From assembly GCF_932276165.1 (NCBI RefSeq), contig NC_063995.1, positions 11,346,001 through 11,410,000 of the forward strand: a stretch of DNA of 64,000 nucleotides, written 5' to 3'. The DNA is from Plutella xylostella (Eukaryota > Arthropoda > Insecta > Lepidoptera > Plutellidae). The notes below the pieces were generated by a model. It had not been told where the DNA came from and did not search any database. It saw only the letters and a list, made by a program, of their open reading frames with translations. The position numbers were made by a program, and so were the translations under genes. Positions 33,784 to 45,785 of the stretch are shown one piece after another (within the stretch, counting starts at the first letter, position 1; each line of letters starts with the position of its first letter).

Positions 33784-35014
33784 TCACATTTTGACAGATA
33801 CATTATTCGTTAAAATGGTCTCTAGCTAGCTAATGCTCGCTCACAGTGGATGCCAAGCCGGTTCCTGGAGGCGGATGCACTCAAAGCTAAGAGGATTAAA
33901 GATAAGTGTATTAAATATGACGGCATCTTGAAGATGAACGAATTATCTACTCATTCAATTACGCGGGGTCAAGGGATCTTGACCTTTAAGTGTATGAAGA
34001 TTATTTAAGTTTTTGGCAGTAAACAGATCGTTAGTAATAATGTTTTGCAACGCAAACTTTGCAAAGGGTAAAATACGGGTATTTTTTCTTCAACTAGTAT
34101 ATACGAGTATATGGATGAAAATGAATAAGACGTACGTACCACAAAACTGTAAAAAATACAAACTTCTTTATATTTTATGAGTGAACCCACAAACTTCTTT
34201 TGAGGTTGGCTCTAAGGCGGCCCCTAGACGATCAATTATATTGCGCAATATAGACAATTGTGCAATATAATTCATCGTCTAGGGTTAATATTGAAGATTG
34301 CGTAAACGTCATTTGGATTAAAAACTTATTGCACAATATTATTGTAGGTTTAGGGTCCGCCTATGACTTGTTTCACTTAAATGTTTTAAAAGGATAGTAA
34401 GACAAAAAAATAAGCAATCAAAAAACTAAATAATCCAAGCGATTAATAATACTCTTTATCGCTATGGACCCCCTCAGCCAGCGAGAGCCCCCATCATAAT
34501 CTTACAAGAGTTTATTACACCCGACAGAAATCTCCTGCGATTAATAAAATAACTTTTATCTTGAACCAGATAAACTGGTGAAATTTTAAACGGAAACATT
34601 TCAGAGATAAGCATTTTTGAAAACGCAATGAATCGCAAATTATGGAAATGTGTCTTATTTTATGTATTTTAGTTAATCAATTAAATTTCTGGTAATTAAA
34701 TAAATTAGGAGACTAATTAAGAGTATAACTTCTGAATATTATTGATTTATTATTTAATGTGTCTGTAAGGCATTTATAAAAATTTAATACAAGAGTTTAT
34801 GTTATGTTCCATGTAGTTCAAGAAACCTAGGAGGTACTTAATCTATAGGTAGAAATTAGAAATTGAATCAAGAAAGTAAGGTGACAGAAGTATAAAAATT
34901 ACAACACCTTTCCATTCTCGGCGAAAAAATGAGGCGTAAATGGGACGTCACCTCAACAGACACAGATTAAAAGATATAAAATGACACTAAATAACGAGTT
35001 TCTATTAATCAGAC
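33784..35014. other. Unassigned DNA around a MITE
   Basis: Apart from the nested-palindrome MITE at 34211-34368, nothing recognised. Confidence 0.55.
34211..34368. mobile_element. MITE with nested palindromes
   Basis: Outer ends AGGCGGCCCCTAGAC and TTTAGGGTCCGCCT are inverted. Inside, about 34225-34283 forms its own palindrome (CCTAGACGAT..ATCGTCTAGG) built around TTATATTGC/GCAATATAA. Confidence 0.55.
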
Positions 35015-35368
35015 TTAGCGGCTCAGGGGCGGATTACGCCAAACCGTAATAAACGCTATCACTAAAGCCGTTGGGTTGTATTTGCCAAAAAAATGGGCCA
35101 GCATTGTCATTTTCTGGGAGGTGTTGAAGATATACAGTAATGGTTTGTCATCAATTTCTGTGCGCAGCGACACAATTATGAATTTCAGAGGTAGGTATAT
35201 TAAAATGGTTGCAGCTGATCCAGTGTTCATTGAGTCAATATTCAGATGTACTAGACCAAGCCTTTTAACGGTTCTAGCAGTGAAAATGCGAATTCGTTCA
35301 GCGCGTGTAACGACGAATTCTCGTTTGTTCGCAACTACTCGAACGGTGTAAAAACTCACATTCCGCAT
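35015..35368 (-). CDS. Unassigned open frame, possible exon (117 aa from first ATG)
   Basis: The minus-strand frame is free of stops from about 35570 to the TAA at 35015, roughly 185 codons, which is long for this base composition. The first in-frame ATG is at 35368 and gives 117 residues, starting MRNVSFYTVRVVANKREF. A hydrophobic stretch (AATILIYLPLKFIIVSL) lies about halfway and another (ALVIAFITVW) near the end, so one or two membrane segments are possible. No family is recognised. The upstream side is relatively GC-rich and has a TGACGTCA site. It could be a small gene, an exon without its own start, or chance. No transposon motif is visible in it. Confidence 0.2.
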   Translation of the reverse strand: MRNVSFYTVRVVANKREFVVTRAERIRIFTARTVKRLGLVHLNIDSMNTGSAATILIYLPLKFIIVSLRTEIDDKPLLYIFNTSQKMTMLAHFFGKYNPTALVIAFITVWRNPPLSR

Positions 35369-35480
35369 GCAGATGCAAACTGTGAAACTGATAAGTAATC
35401 GGCAAACTTGATTTTGAGTAAAATTGTAACACAAAGATCGAAACGAACCACGACTAACGCTAAACACATTAGCGGCACCC

Positions 35481-35501
35481 GTCGTTCGTTCGTTCGTTCG
35501 T
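35481..35501. repeat. (GTTC)n short tandem repeat
   Basis: GTCGTTCGTTCGTTCGTTCG, inside the open frame at 35015-35570 near its upstream end. Confidence 0.9.
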
Positions 35502-35595
35502 AAAAACAACACGAACGAACTAAAAGTGCGACACGGACACGGCCAGTTTGTTAGTTTTTCGATAAATTAGCGGCACTATCTGCCTCCGCGATACA

Positions 35596-35603
35596 TGACG
35601 TCA
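35596..35603. promoter_or_regulatory. CRE-type palindrome TGACGTCA
   Basis: A perfect 8-bp CREB/ATF consensus site, with another GTGACGTGC half site 9 bases on (35612-35620). It lies in a GC-richer island (about 35540-35640) upstream, on the minus strand, of the open frame ending at 35015. Function is inferred from the consensus only. Confidence 0.3.
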
Positions 35604-35639
35604 TCGCGCCAGTGACGTGCGTCTGACAACCTCCATTAA

Positions 35640-37136
35640 TCTTAGTTTAGTAGCTGCTAGCTTGGCGGAGCTTTCCTAGCTGATCATGTAGATTTAAAAT
35701 ATAAAGGTACCTAGTAGGTATTTAATGATCGCTTTGTTTGGTTAATTTACCTGCTAGTAACAGTTTATTTATTAATAGTAGGTGTCATGAAATAAAAGAA
35801 CCGGATAGCCTAATTATTTTGAACTTCTGAATGGATCTCCCTAGGCACTCGTACATGCATGGGTAATCGTGATATACCTAAGTGTACGTATTATTTTTAT
35901 TTATATAATAATACCTAATATACATATTCCTATTATAGAATATAATTAGGTATAGTAGTATATTAACTCACAAAATATTAAAACCATAAGTCTAATAGAA
36001 CTGAAGTGTAGTGTACCTACAAAAGTTTAATCTTACGAGATTACGCTTTTGTGCCTTAATGATATACCTATACTTATGAAGCTCACTGCACAGATAAGTA
36101 GATAATATTTTGATCCGATGGGACACCACAGCAGCACGTTATCAGCAAGGAACAGTAAACCTTTGTGTATCTTTGTAATGTACGTGGTGTTCAGGAAATC
36201 TCTATTAATTGTGAGCTAAGCTTGCCGATACAAGCAGTATTATGTTTTCCTATATTAATTCAATTTTCTATCGCTTCGTCCGCTCTTGGTATTGGAAAAT
36301 GTTGGTTAGGAAAATTTATTTATTAGTTTTTAATAAAAATAATAAGGTTATAAAATAGTAGTTTTATAACGTTATAGAAAATTATTTTATAATACTATTG
36401 CGACGTTTTATTTTCGGATAACATTAGCTTTTAAAGACACATCCAACCTTAAAAGCACTAATTCATTGTTTAACTTTGAATTGCCTTTTGTAAAGCAAGG
36501 GTTAAAGCCGGTATATAAATTAAAGGCTTCTTACAAACATACACCTAGCCACTGACATGCGTAGTTTTACTGCCGCCCTAAACCCGGTATTACTACATTA
36601 CTACCAGTTTTACTACTTACTTAACTACTCAATCGGGCAAGCTGCTACATGGCATTACTGAAGCAAGGGTCAGAATTTGTATCCGTGTACAGTTCGCTCC
36701 AAACAAGTTGATAGTTCATAAAGTTAGCTGTGATTACACTTTTGTGCTTTGTCAAGCTAATCAACTGTCTATCTTTGAAAAGAATAATTTATCACCGTTT
36801 TCATCATGACCTTCGCCAAAACCTAGATGTATAGAAAACAAACTTGATTTTCTGATATGCCCTAAATAAATACACATTTTGTTTTACAGCACACACTCAC
36901 ACGCAATAAGAACATGCCCATTTACTTGTATTTCTTTATGGCAGTACCGTGAAAATCTGCTGAGGTTTTACGGCTTACCTTTATTACAGCTCTGATATTG
37001 ACAATAGTCAGGATTTATTACGTTACACACAACAAAAACTGACCTAATTTATTTACATCATCATCAACCAGCTCAACCGGAATGTAATTATTGCATTTTA
37101 CAACACCTTTTAATAGTCGTTTGTCCAAATTTATAA
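35640..37136. other. Unassigned AT-rich DNA
   Basis: No frame or repeat of note. Confidence 0.6.
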
Positions 37137-37292
37137 AAGGTGTTACAAAAATAGTACAGCAAGCCGTAAGTGGATGTGACTCATGGGGTTAATTATGGGG
37201 AGCGGTTTTTTTGCGAATTTTCTTAACTTATTAACGATGACCATTGAATTGCTCTCTTTTGGTTTACTATACGTCTTTTGCAATACTCTGTA
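37137..37292. mobile_element. Degenerate hairpin MITE (CAGGGTGTTGCAAAA family)
   Basis: GGTGTTACAAAAATAGTAC with CAAGCCGTAAG and GTGACTCATGG at the left, and TTTGCAATACTCTGTA at the right. Confidence 0.5.
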
Positions 37293-37574
37293 GGTACCAC
37301 AGAAATCTAAATCACGACCGCAAACAAATAAATATTTACTCATCAAAACTTTGTCTAATGGAATTGGAAAACAAAAGCTTTGGTTTTTTCCCACAAAAGT
37401 AATTCACTTTTCTTCGTAACGAATTTCATTATAACTTGGTGAAGTCGGATTTGAAGTTGTGACCCCGACACGAAGCTTTAGAAAAGCTCACACCCACTCA
37501 CAACAACTACGTACCTACTGTCATTCACACTCTGCAATAGAAGGAAAATTATACTTATTATACATCTTTGAATC

Positions 37575-37790
37575 AGGCTATAGCAGGCCTCTGCTGGACA
37601 TAGGCCTCTCCCAAAGTATACTGTATGTCACTGGATGCGATGTTTAGCTCTCCGCATCCAATCATTACCAGCTACCTTTTCTACGAAAGGTATTCGTCAC
37701 TCCATCTAGCCGGAGGGCATCCTACACTACTTTTGCCTAATCGTGGTCTCCACTCCAGAACACGTCTACCCCATCCGACCGTGGATGCGG
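37575..37790 (-). mobile_element. RTE-like LINE, degenerate 3' fragment
   Basis: GCTGGACATAGGCCTCTCCC and GTGGTCTCCACTCCAGAACA correspond to 23096-23120 and 23225-23250 of the complete RTE element, in the same orientation and order. The frame is broken and the middle has diverged, so this is an old remnant of a related element. Confidence 0.65.
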
Positions 37791-38137
37791 CATATTCTTC
37801 GTATTTTATTGTATTATCGAATGACTTCGCACTTCATTTAAGTAGTTTTTACAGAACAAAATGTTTAAACGACACAGACTTGCCTAGAACAGGGTGTCAG
37901 AACAAACCAGCGGCTCTCAACACCGTGGCAAGGTGCACATTACACGCTGCACGTAAAAGCAACCCCGTGTCGCGCACACAGATAACTCTTCGCGAACGTG
38001 ACACCAAACTGCATCTGCGGGGTTACACTAGCTTAGAAAAATAACGAACTAGAGCCGGTAGGTAGGTAGGTAACTAGGTTGATACGCTGAGACAACGAGA
38101 TAATAGTCGTGGTTAGCGCAGCAGCGCTGTGAAACTT

Positions 38138-38350
38138 CATCATCATCATCACAACGCATCCCGTCCTTACTGCTGGGGCACGAATCTCCTTCCAATGAAG
38201 AAATGGTAGCAGGCCCAGTCCACCACGCTGCTGGCCTGGTGCGGGTTGGTGGACCCCTAAACAAGCAAGCCTGTGCTGAGAGAGTTGTCGAGTAAGTAGT
38301 CAACTGGATTGTCAGATGTTTTCAAGCTGCCCGAAGGCCTCTGATTAGAG
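38138..38350 (-). mobile_element. 5S-type SINE, minus strand, head truncated
   Basis: (CAT)n at 38138-38151 is the tail on the other strand. The body (CCTTACTGCTGGGGCACG, GGTTGGTGGACCC, GAGAGAGTTGTCG, CAGATGTTTTCAAGCTGCCC) matches the other copies. Similarity fades near 38350, before the 5S-like region. Confidence 0.7.
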
Positions 38351-39152
38351 TGACCTCCGGCTCCTTCCACTCTTGTCCACCAGCTGTGGAACTATACATC
38401 AAATAATGTTTAGACTGAAATCTAAACTCTGCGGAATAAGAATTTTAGTTTCTAGAAGGTTTATTTTGAAAGTCACATACTAAGAAACCTATAATAAATA
38501 TAACGTAGAATGTAATTCAAGTAATATGCAAATAAATTATATTGAATTTATTGCATTTAATAATATGTTTTAATATTATATACATACAAGTACCCATTAA
38601 TTTATAAGATTTTCGTCCTTGATATAGCCTACAATGCAACAGCTTCAAAAAGGAGAGACCTAAGTAACTCACAACACTGCACAGCAATGCAATGGCTTAT
38701 AAGACTCATATAAGAGCTACACTTAAATTTTAAGTGCTGTAAGTGCGCTGCCGCTGTGTTACTCGGAATAAGCAAGCTGCTTATTATCATCACGACCTCT
38801 TTGCCGCTTCGCAACGCTTATTCTAATGAGAGCAACCATTATTACGCGGTTTTTGCTTTTATTAAAATGCTGGTTAAAATCGACTAGATTGGAAGATTTT
38901 AATGAACCTGTTAGCAGAAATCCATTAAAATACCTACCAACTAATTTATACTACATGTATTCGTATATTAAATTGTTTGAAAAATAAAATTTTAATTTCA
39001 GTAAAAATAAGGTTTATTACGATAGTAAAGCAACGCAGGATCTGATAACAGTAAATGATACAAAATATTTGGACCCAGCTTTAAAAGAAGCAAGAATATT
39101 GTACGATGCAAAGTTCTTATTTTAATGTACGCTACCTATATCACATACGATC
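38351..39152. other. Unassigned AT-rich DNA
   Basis: Nothing recognised between the SINE and the MITE. Confidence 0.6.
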
Positions 39153-39155
39153 TTA

Positions 39156-39328
39156 GGCCCGGGTCTCCTATTTACTCCGTAGGTCGCGTCAAGTGTCACC
39201 GCCGAAGGCCGCGTCACGATGCTCACTACGTCTACGCGCCAACGTCGGCGTGTGAGGGAGACCGCATCAGTACATTTCTATAGTGAGCATCGTGACGCGG
39301 CCTACGGCGTAAATAGGAGACCCGGGCC
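39156..39328. mobile_element. MITE with GGCCCGGGTCTCC ends and TTA TSD
   Basis: Long terminal inverted repeats start GGCCCGGGTCTCCTATTTAC and pair across most of the element. TTA lies on both sides (39153-39155, 39329-39331). A 3-bp TTA/TAA target duplication with GG-starting ends suggests a PIF/Harbinger-type element (inference). The left arm carries an extra segment of about 25 bases that looks like a partial internal duplication of GGCCGCGTCA. Confidence 0.7.
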
Positions 39329-39331
39329 TTA

Positions 39332-40529
39332 GATTAACAATATATAAACAAGATGGTGTGTCACCTACAAACAAAGCAAAAAACTATCCTCATTTTGTTT
39401 ACTGTCAAATTGTTTTAAGTTAATCCTAATGACCAATATTGTACTAATGAATAAACTCACAAATCTTCTAACCGAACTAAATCAAAATAAGACGTAATTT
39501 TTCGAGACTTTTCTTTTGCTCTGACATTCCACCTTTTTCATATTGTTAATCTAATCATACGATACACTTCGACATAACGCTTGAAGATGGTTATTTACTA
39601 TTATTATAATAAACTTATTATAAGTAGGTAATGATATTCAGACATTGAGGCAACCTCAACACAAAAAGTACAGTCCTTAATTTCCATACAGTTTTGGAGG
39701 AATATTCATAAATTATAATCTTTCGCTGTTTTTATGAATAAAGCTCTATGTAGAAATTTATAAAGCTCTAAGCTCAGAAAATTACCGACCGAAGTTTTTT
39801 TTTTTAAAAATCAACGAGACTGCGTAAAAGTTTTGTAAATTTAAATAACACCTTTTATGTAACTTACTTTATTTATCGCTAAATCAAAGTATAATACAAA
39901 TGATTTAAGATTGAAATTAATGAAAATACCTACGGATGTCGTAAATTTCCGACAAATGTTTTGCAAAACTATGTACTTCTTGAGCATGGATTTTCCCAAT
40001 AGTACGTATACCTACCGTCCGGTCGATTACTGATAACTTTCTACCTTGTGTAACCTGCTTACCATTTTTAAAATGCTGTATATAACTGATTTAATTACTC
40101 AATCATTTTATATTTTTATATGAACAAGTGACAGTTTACGGAGGGTAGTTCGCAAGTATTCGTCCGGAAAACAACATTTTCACTCAACACATCGCAGAGT
40201 TTTCAGAATACAGTGGTACATCCAGCTCCATAATTATTTATACACTTTTGTACCTTGTAAAACTCACGAATTCCCTATTGATTTACTCTAACTTAGATAA
40301 TTTGTTGAGTTACAATAGTGTATAGCTACAACCTATGAGGGGTGCAAGTAGTGGGGTGCATGTCATCAACTAGGCAAGCCAAGCTAAACCAGTGGAGTTA
40401 TCTCGAGTTCAAAAAGAAGTACCTAACATAGACGTAGTAATTAGTTTCAAATTCAATACATTTTTAATCTGAAACTCGTTGTCAAAACAAGTTTGCGACA
40501 TAGGAGCATCGTAAGAACATGGTGTTGTC
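39332..40529. other. Unassigned AT-rich DNA
   Basis: Nothing recognised. Confidence 0.6.
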
Positions 40530-40673
40530 GAAGGGCTAGCACGGGGCACAATTAACACGTGACAAAAGTTCTCCGTCGCGATCGCTCTTGAGGCTGCGCG
40601 ATGAGCCTCGGATGTAAGTGAGCGCGATGCAAAACTTTTGTCACGTCTTAAATGCGCCCCGTGCTAGCCCTTC
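40530..40673. mobile_element. MITE with GGGCTAGCACGGGGC ends
   Basis: GAAGGGCTAGCACGGGGC at 40530-40547 is exactly complementary to 40656-40673. Further inside, ACGTGACAAAAGTT pairs with AACTTTTGTCACGT. The TSD is not clear. Confidence 0.65.
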
Positions 40674-42839
40674 TGAGTAATGCAGTGTAGTTTGATGCTG
40701 CAACGTGTGCCTTGGCCCTAAATTGGTAATTCTATACCAGTATTTGAACACTCGGCCTGAGAAACTACTGTATTCTTCGTAATACTGTGTACGTTACACC
40801 GTAAAACTGAGTTTCAATATAACAATAGGTTATTATGGAAATTTTCTGTCGTAGTCCAGCGTTGCATGTGATTGGATTACGCGGACAAGAGAGTTGAAAT
40901 AATTTAAATTTAAAACTTTAACCATAAAAGTTGACAAACTGACAGTAGTAAATTGAATTTCTTGTCACTGTTACGTGTTTTTTAAATAAAAACAATGCAC
41001 AGTATAACAATTATGTAACATGCACAGACACATTGCCAGAAAAAAAAACTTTTGCACCGTTTTTTTTTAATAATACATCATGGTATATAATAGGTAGTAA
41101 GTAAAATAAAAAATGTGCACCTTTTTTACTATTTAGAGCATATGCAATAAAAATAGGCTATCTATCTATCTATAATATAAAAAGCTATCCCAAAATGTGA
41201 TAGCGCATAGCTCATCCAATGTCTTTTTTTTAATTTTCTAGAATGTTAATAATAATAAAAAGTCAAATTCAAATGATGTTATTATCCTATAAATATAAAA
41301 CTTTCTGTAGAACGTAATTTTTTTACAAACTATTCTTTATGCTATAATTTAATTACAAATTATATCATTGATATAAAATAATAATCAAGAACAGCCAAAA
41401 TAACCAGAAACAGCCAAAAAACCTCGTAACACAAAAAGATACATTAGAATTAAGGGGAAGTTTCCCGCTAAAATATATGGTAACATAAAACACGTTGCGC
41501 AGACAAGTTAAAATATAAGTTCCCGTAATGCTGGCTTAGAGGAACATTCAATTAACATTCCCGCCCGCTGAGTGAGAACTGGAGATTCTGTAAAATATAT
41601 TATACTCGTATTACGAATACTTAAGTACTAGTATACGTACCTATATTGTTTTAAGATTAAGTAGGTACATTTTCTCTGACAAACCGTGGGAGTTTGGGGA
41701 ATTATAATAATGTCCTCCTAGCTGAATTTCGACCACGGCGGCCAATCTCATTCTACGCAGGAGTAGATTGTAGTGACTTGCCCAAAAGTGTGCGCACTGC
41801 GCAGTACACAGGAGCACTCTCTGTTCCATCACTCTCATAGTCATAGCCCAATGATACGGATTGACCGACACGACTGGAGAGAGCTAGGCGCAGGACCGAC
41901 TACTTTACATGCCCATCCGACAGCATGGATCGTTTCACTGTCTCAGATATCAAGTGAATTGGGGAATTATACACAAAGCAACATGATGCTATCTGCAAGG
42001 TTAAATTTTGTAATCCATAGTTAGGTATTTTAATATTATCAGAGTTTTACAACTTTTTGAGTTCGGACATTATTTTTTTATTTAAATTGTCGTCAAAATT
42101 TAACAAATTGGGTTCATCGAAAGGCCTAATAAAGACGTAATACCTATCTGCATAATTCCGAGTTATGTTAGTAGTAGGTATTCCCTTTGCTTTATTCCTA
42201 AGAATAGTTTTTATTTTATACGTTCTTGTTTTCGTATAAATAGTCTTGTTTGTTTCCAACAAGTCAACGAAATCCTCTGGATTGTATGCTGGCTTATTTT
42301 CGTGAGATTTTATCTAAGGTAGTACTCAATTAAACTTGCTGAAAGTAATTTTAGTACCTACGGTATGTACTTTGTTACGAAAAGTTTCAAATACATTTAA
42401 TTTGTGTTCTGGCAGTTTTGTAAGTTTTTTAGCACTACTGTAATAATTTCAAGGTGATGATGCCAAGGTGACCTGAAAGTACTATTCTACGATGTTTTTG
42501 CTACTTGGCAACGCAAAACTTTAAGACTATAAGAAAAACACATTATAAATCTTTACAATTTAGGTTAATTACTCGTCCACGTAAGCGTCCACCTATTTCT
42601 TACGTGAAAAATGACAACCTAGAATTATAAACTTTGTTAATGTTTGATACAAGCTGTCTAACTTTCTCAAAACCCATGGTTACCCATCAGCTAAAGTTCG
42701 ACTCTGAAGGAGCCAGAATGTTCATTATTACTTACTACGTACGCCAGAGGCGGTTTGACCCAAATACGGAGATGAGTGACAGACAACAGACATGGGAGAC
42801 AACCACATAGGAGGTAATGCACTCGCGAGCAATAAGAAG
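40674..42839. other. Unassigned AT-rich DNA around one interspersed repeat
   Basis: Contains a short (CTAT)n run at 41159-41182 that resembles a LINE tail, and the repeat at 41690-41965. A 71-codon minus frame at 42047-42262 is not recognised. Confidence 0.5.
41690..41965 (-). repeat. Interspersed repeat fragment, lepidopteran type
   Basis: GCTGAATTTCGACCACGGCG, CCAATCTCATTCTACGCAGG, GCGCAGTACACAGGAGCACT, CTCTCATAGTCATAGCCCAA, GACCGACACGACTGGAGAG and GGCGCAGGACCGACTACTTT occur in the order of a repeat that is widespread in moth and butterfly genomes. Short frames on both strands are incidental. The class is not determined. Confidence 0.5.
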
Positions 42840-42869
42840 GTCAAAGTCAAAGTCAAAGTCAAAGTCAAA
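42840..42869 (-). repeat. (TTTGAC)n tail of a LINE
   Basis: Tandem GTCAAA units on the plus strand mark the 3' end of the minus-strand LINE just downstream. Confidence 0.8.
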
Positions 42870-44215
42870 AATTTTTATTCATCGTACAAATATAAAATTT
42901 TCTGATGAACGTCAATTTTTACAAATTACTCTCCGTTCGGATAAGGGGGGGCTCTTTCTGTCTAAGGAGAAGAACGGAGGCAAGAAACTCCTGAGCCATC
43001 TTTTCAAAAAAAGACTTAAAACTAGTTGGTATACAATACATATAAGCTTAATAATTATTATTATAATAATATGAGCAGAGCTAACTACTTATCACAGCCA
43101 TGCATTAACGTCCTCTAAGTAATCATCAATTTTATAATAAGCTTTTTTACTGAGTTTCTCTTTAATGTAACACTTAAACTTATTCTCTGGCATTTGAGCA
43201 ACTTCTGTTGGAAGCTTATTATAAAATCTAATACAGTACCCTAAAAACGATTTATTAACTTTCGCCAGACGCATCGCTGGAAAAGCCAGCTTATGCTTGT
43301 TCCTAGTATTAATGTCATGATTACTGCCAATTGTATCAAAAGTTGAAATATTCTTTCGTACATACATTAAATTGGAAAAAATGAACTGACATGGAACTGT
43401 AAGGATGTTAATTTCTTTAAATAGTTCTCTCAATGAATCCCTGGAACCAAGTTTGTATATAGAGCGGATGGCTCTTTTCTGTAATACAAATATAGTTTCA
43501 ATATCGGCGGCTCTACCCCAAAGCAAAATGCCATACGACAATAAGCTGTGGAAATAACTAAAGTAAACTAATCTGGCGGTTTCAACGTCGGTCAGTTGTC
43601 TAATTTTCCGTACAGCAAAAGCTGCCGAGCTCAACCTTCCAGCCAATTTGGCAATGTGAGGTCCCCACTGTAACTTTGAATCTATAGTCATACCAAGAAA
43701 GACAGTATCATTAACTAGGTCCAATTTATTCCCATCTAGAATAATGTTAGTATCGCATTGTCTAACATTCGGCAGTGTAAATTTAATACATTTCGTTTTC
43801 TTAGAATTCAATAAAAGATTATTAACGGTAAACCAATCGTGTATGTCAGATAGAATAGAATTAATTTCATAAAAATTATTTTCACTTCTTTTAACTTTAA
43901 AAAGCAAAGAAGTATCGTCAGCAAATAAAACTATATTAGTCAATTTTTCAACCATAAAAGGCAAGTCATTAATATAAATCAGGAATAAAAATGGTCCTAG
44001 AATAGATCCTTGAGGGACGCCTATCTTTACATGAGCCCCCTGTGATTTAGTATTGTTAATATCAACCCTTTGTTGCCTCTTAAATATGAAGCTATCAAAT
44101 CTAAATCCTTTCCTCCTACTCCATAGTATCTCAGTTTCGAAATTAAAGTCTGATGGTCTACACAATCAAACGCCTTCGACAGATCACAGAAGACTCCAAT
44201 AGCATCGTTCCAGCA
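42840..44215 (-). mobile_element. 5'-truncated CR1/Jockey-type LINE, minus strand
   Basis: Only the second half of the reverse transcriptase, the C-terminal domain, a 3' UTR (about 42870-43091) and a repeated tail survive. RT similarity starts abruptly near 44210 (DAIGVFCDLSKAFD). The tail is four to five GTCAAA units (TTTGAC on the element strand) at 42840-42869. No clear TSD was seen. This RT is clearly different from the one at 30-33 kb (FADDTS rather than YADDLK), so it is a separate family. Confidence 0.85.
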
Positions 44216-44266
44216 AGCAAGGTTCCAGTGCCATAGCAACTTACCTAGTGGTTGGAACTTTTTCAT
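43092..44266 (-). pseudogene. LINE reverse transcriptase fragment with frameshift
   Basis: Two overlapping minus-strand frames together read an RT core. The upstream frame (44266-44027) holds FCDLSKAFDCVDHQTL and YYGVGG. The downstream frame (stop at 43092) holds RQQRVDINNTKSQG, GVPQGSILGPFLF and the catalytic FADD (residues 81-84 of that frame), then VFLGMTID, LQKRAIRSIYKL and the C-terminal FYNKLP region. The switch of frame lies at about 44075-44092. The first 28 or so residues of the downstream frame are out-of-frame translation. Upstream endonuclease and ORF1 are missing. Confidence 0.85.
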
Positions 44267-45785
44267 TGTAAACCTGTATTCATAAATTTCTCTAGAGAGT
44301 CGTACTGAGAATAAAGTAATACATGAGTTAAAGTAAAATAGGTTGTGGGGCCGGGCGTGGGGAAATAGATGATGCTATAACAGCTGAAAAAAAACTTACC
44401 AAACTAATACATATTTTGCGTTTTTTTTGTGTATAGTAGTATAGTATTGATTTTAGATTAGAAGTTTTCGAATGATATGTGTTTTAGGAAAATTCCTGCC
44501 AGTACCCAACTTATCTGACCAGTAAATAATTGGACCTACTAAAAACGAGTGAAATTTTTCATTGGCCGCAAGCCTATAGAGTATAAATAATGACTAAAAG
44601 CCGTTTGAACATCACAGGAAACCCGCAGTTATTAATAATGATCTCTGAATATTGAGAGCGTTTTAAATAGCATTGGAATTTCCCGACGCCATCAAAGGTT
44701 TTGACCTAAAATATTTCGATACCTATATTCACGAATTTATTTTTGGGGTCAAGCTCTTCATAAAAGCAACAATTTTATGTGTTTAAGTTCGATGTTATTT
44801 TGAATTAGTAGTTGAGAGTTCATTTGGAATAAGAATCCACATAGGAATCTAATCAAAAACCTACCTCTGCCTGTTAAGAAGGCCAAACTAAGTAACTGCG
44901 TAACTTTTTCTTTCAGAAAAAATGTTCCAAACGGATTTCTATGAATTTTACAGAAATATTAATTATAACATAATGCAAATACTCCTCGTTGCCCCAGTAA
45001 GCCTATGGGTTTAATGGGTTATTTTTAAAGGCGTAGCGCGGCTTATATATGTTTTAAGAGGAAACAGATAGTAGGTACTTTAAAGAAATCTAGTAAGCCG
45101 TGTCGTTTAAATTCGACGTTGCTAATAATTATGTGTTCAGACTTAGGTATAATACTCTATGTAACTAGAGTACCGATATTTTATTTTATAGCTGATACAA
45201 ATAATGACCAACGTGAAATTAACTATAATTATGAGCATAAAATACCTACTTATGTTTTATCTCATCTTATTTTGCTCCTCTACTCTATTCTAATTTGTAT
45301 TCATACTTTCCAGTTACACGAAACTTTCATAACTTCCCTTCAGATTCACACACAATCATTCCGAACAGTAATTACCCTTTATCTTTCCCGACATTTCTCA
45401 TCAAATTAGGGGGCGGCATATTTTAATAATTGCCTATTAAAACTTTTGAATAAGAGCAGTTATGGGCGTAAAATTGAGTTGTTACCGTAACCTGAGATTT
45501 AGGTGCCTATAAGGCATGGCAATATTCGTAATTTTAGTAACACACTTGTTACAAACTGCCATTATTGGTTACAGTATGTTAATATTGTTATTACGTTTAT
45601 TTTTTTATTTATTTATAAAAACAGGCATATATACATTACATTTTTGTTTGACAGCGCCATTAAACCGGAATGGTTTGTCTTGGCACATTAAAATGAATTT
45701 ACACATATAGTAGGTACACTATTACGATACATTCACGGTTAAACATTACAGTACATTAATCGGTGAAGTATTATACTTATAGGTA
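44267..45785. other. Unassigned AT-rich DNA between two LINE pieces
   Basis: No LINE coding sequence is seen here that would join the RT fragment (43-44 kb) to the ORF1 fragment (45.8-46.3 kb). The 96-codon frame at 45119-45409 is not recognised. Confidence 0.55.

Noticed and set aside
37625..38044. 139-codon plus-strand frame
   Set aside because: It runs antisense across a decayed RTE-like fragment (37575-37790) and has no domain.
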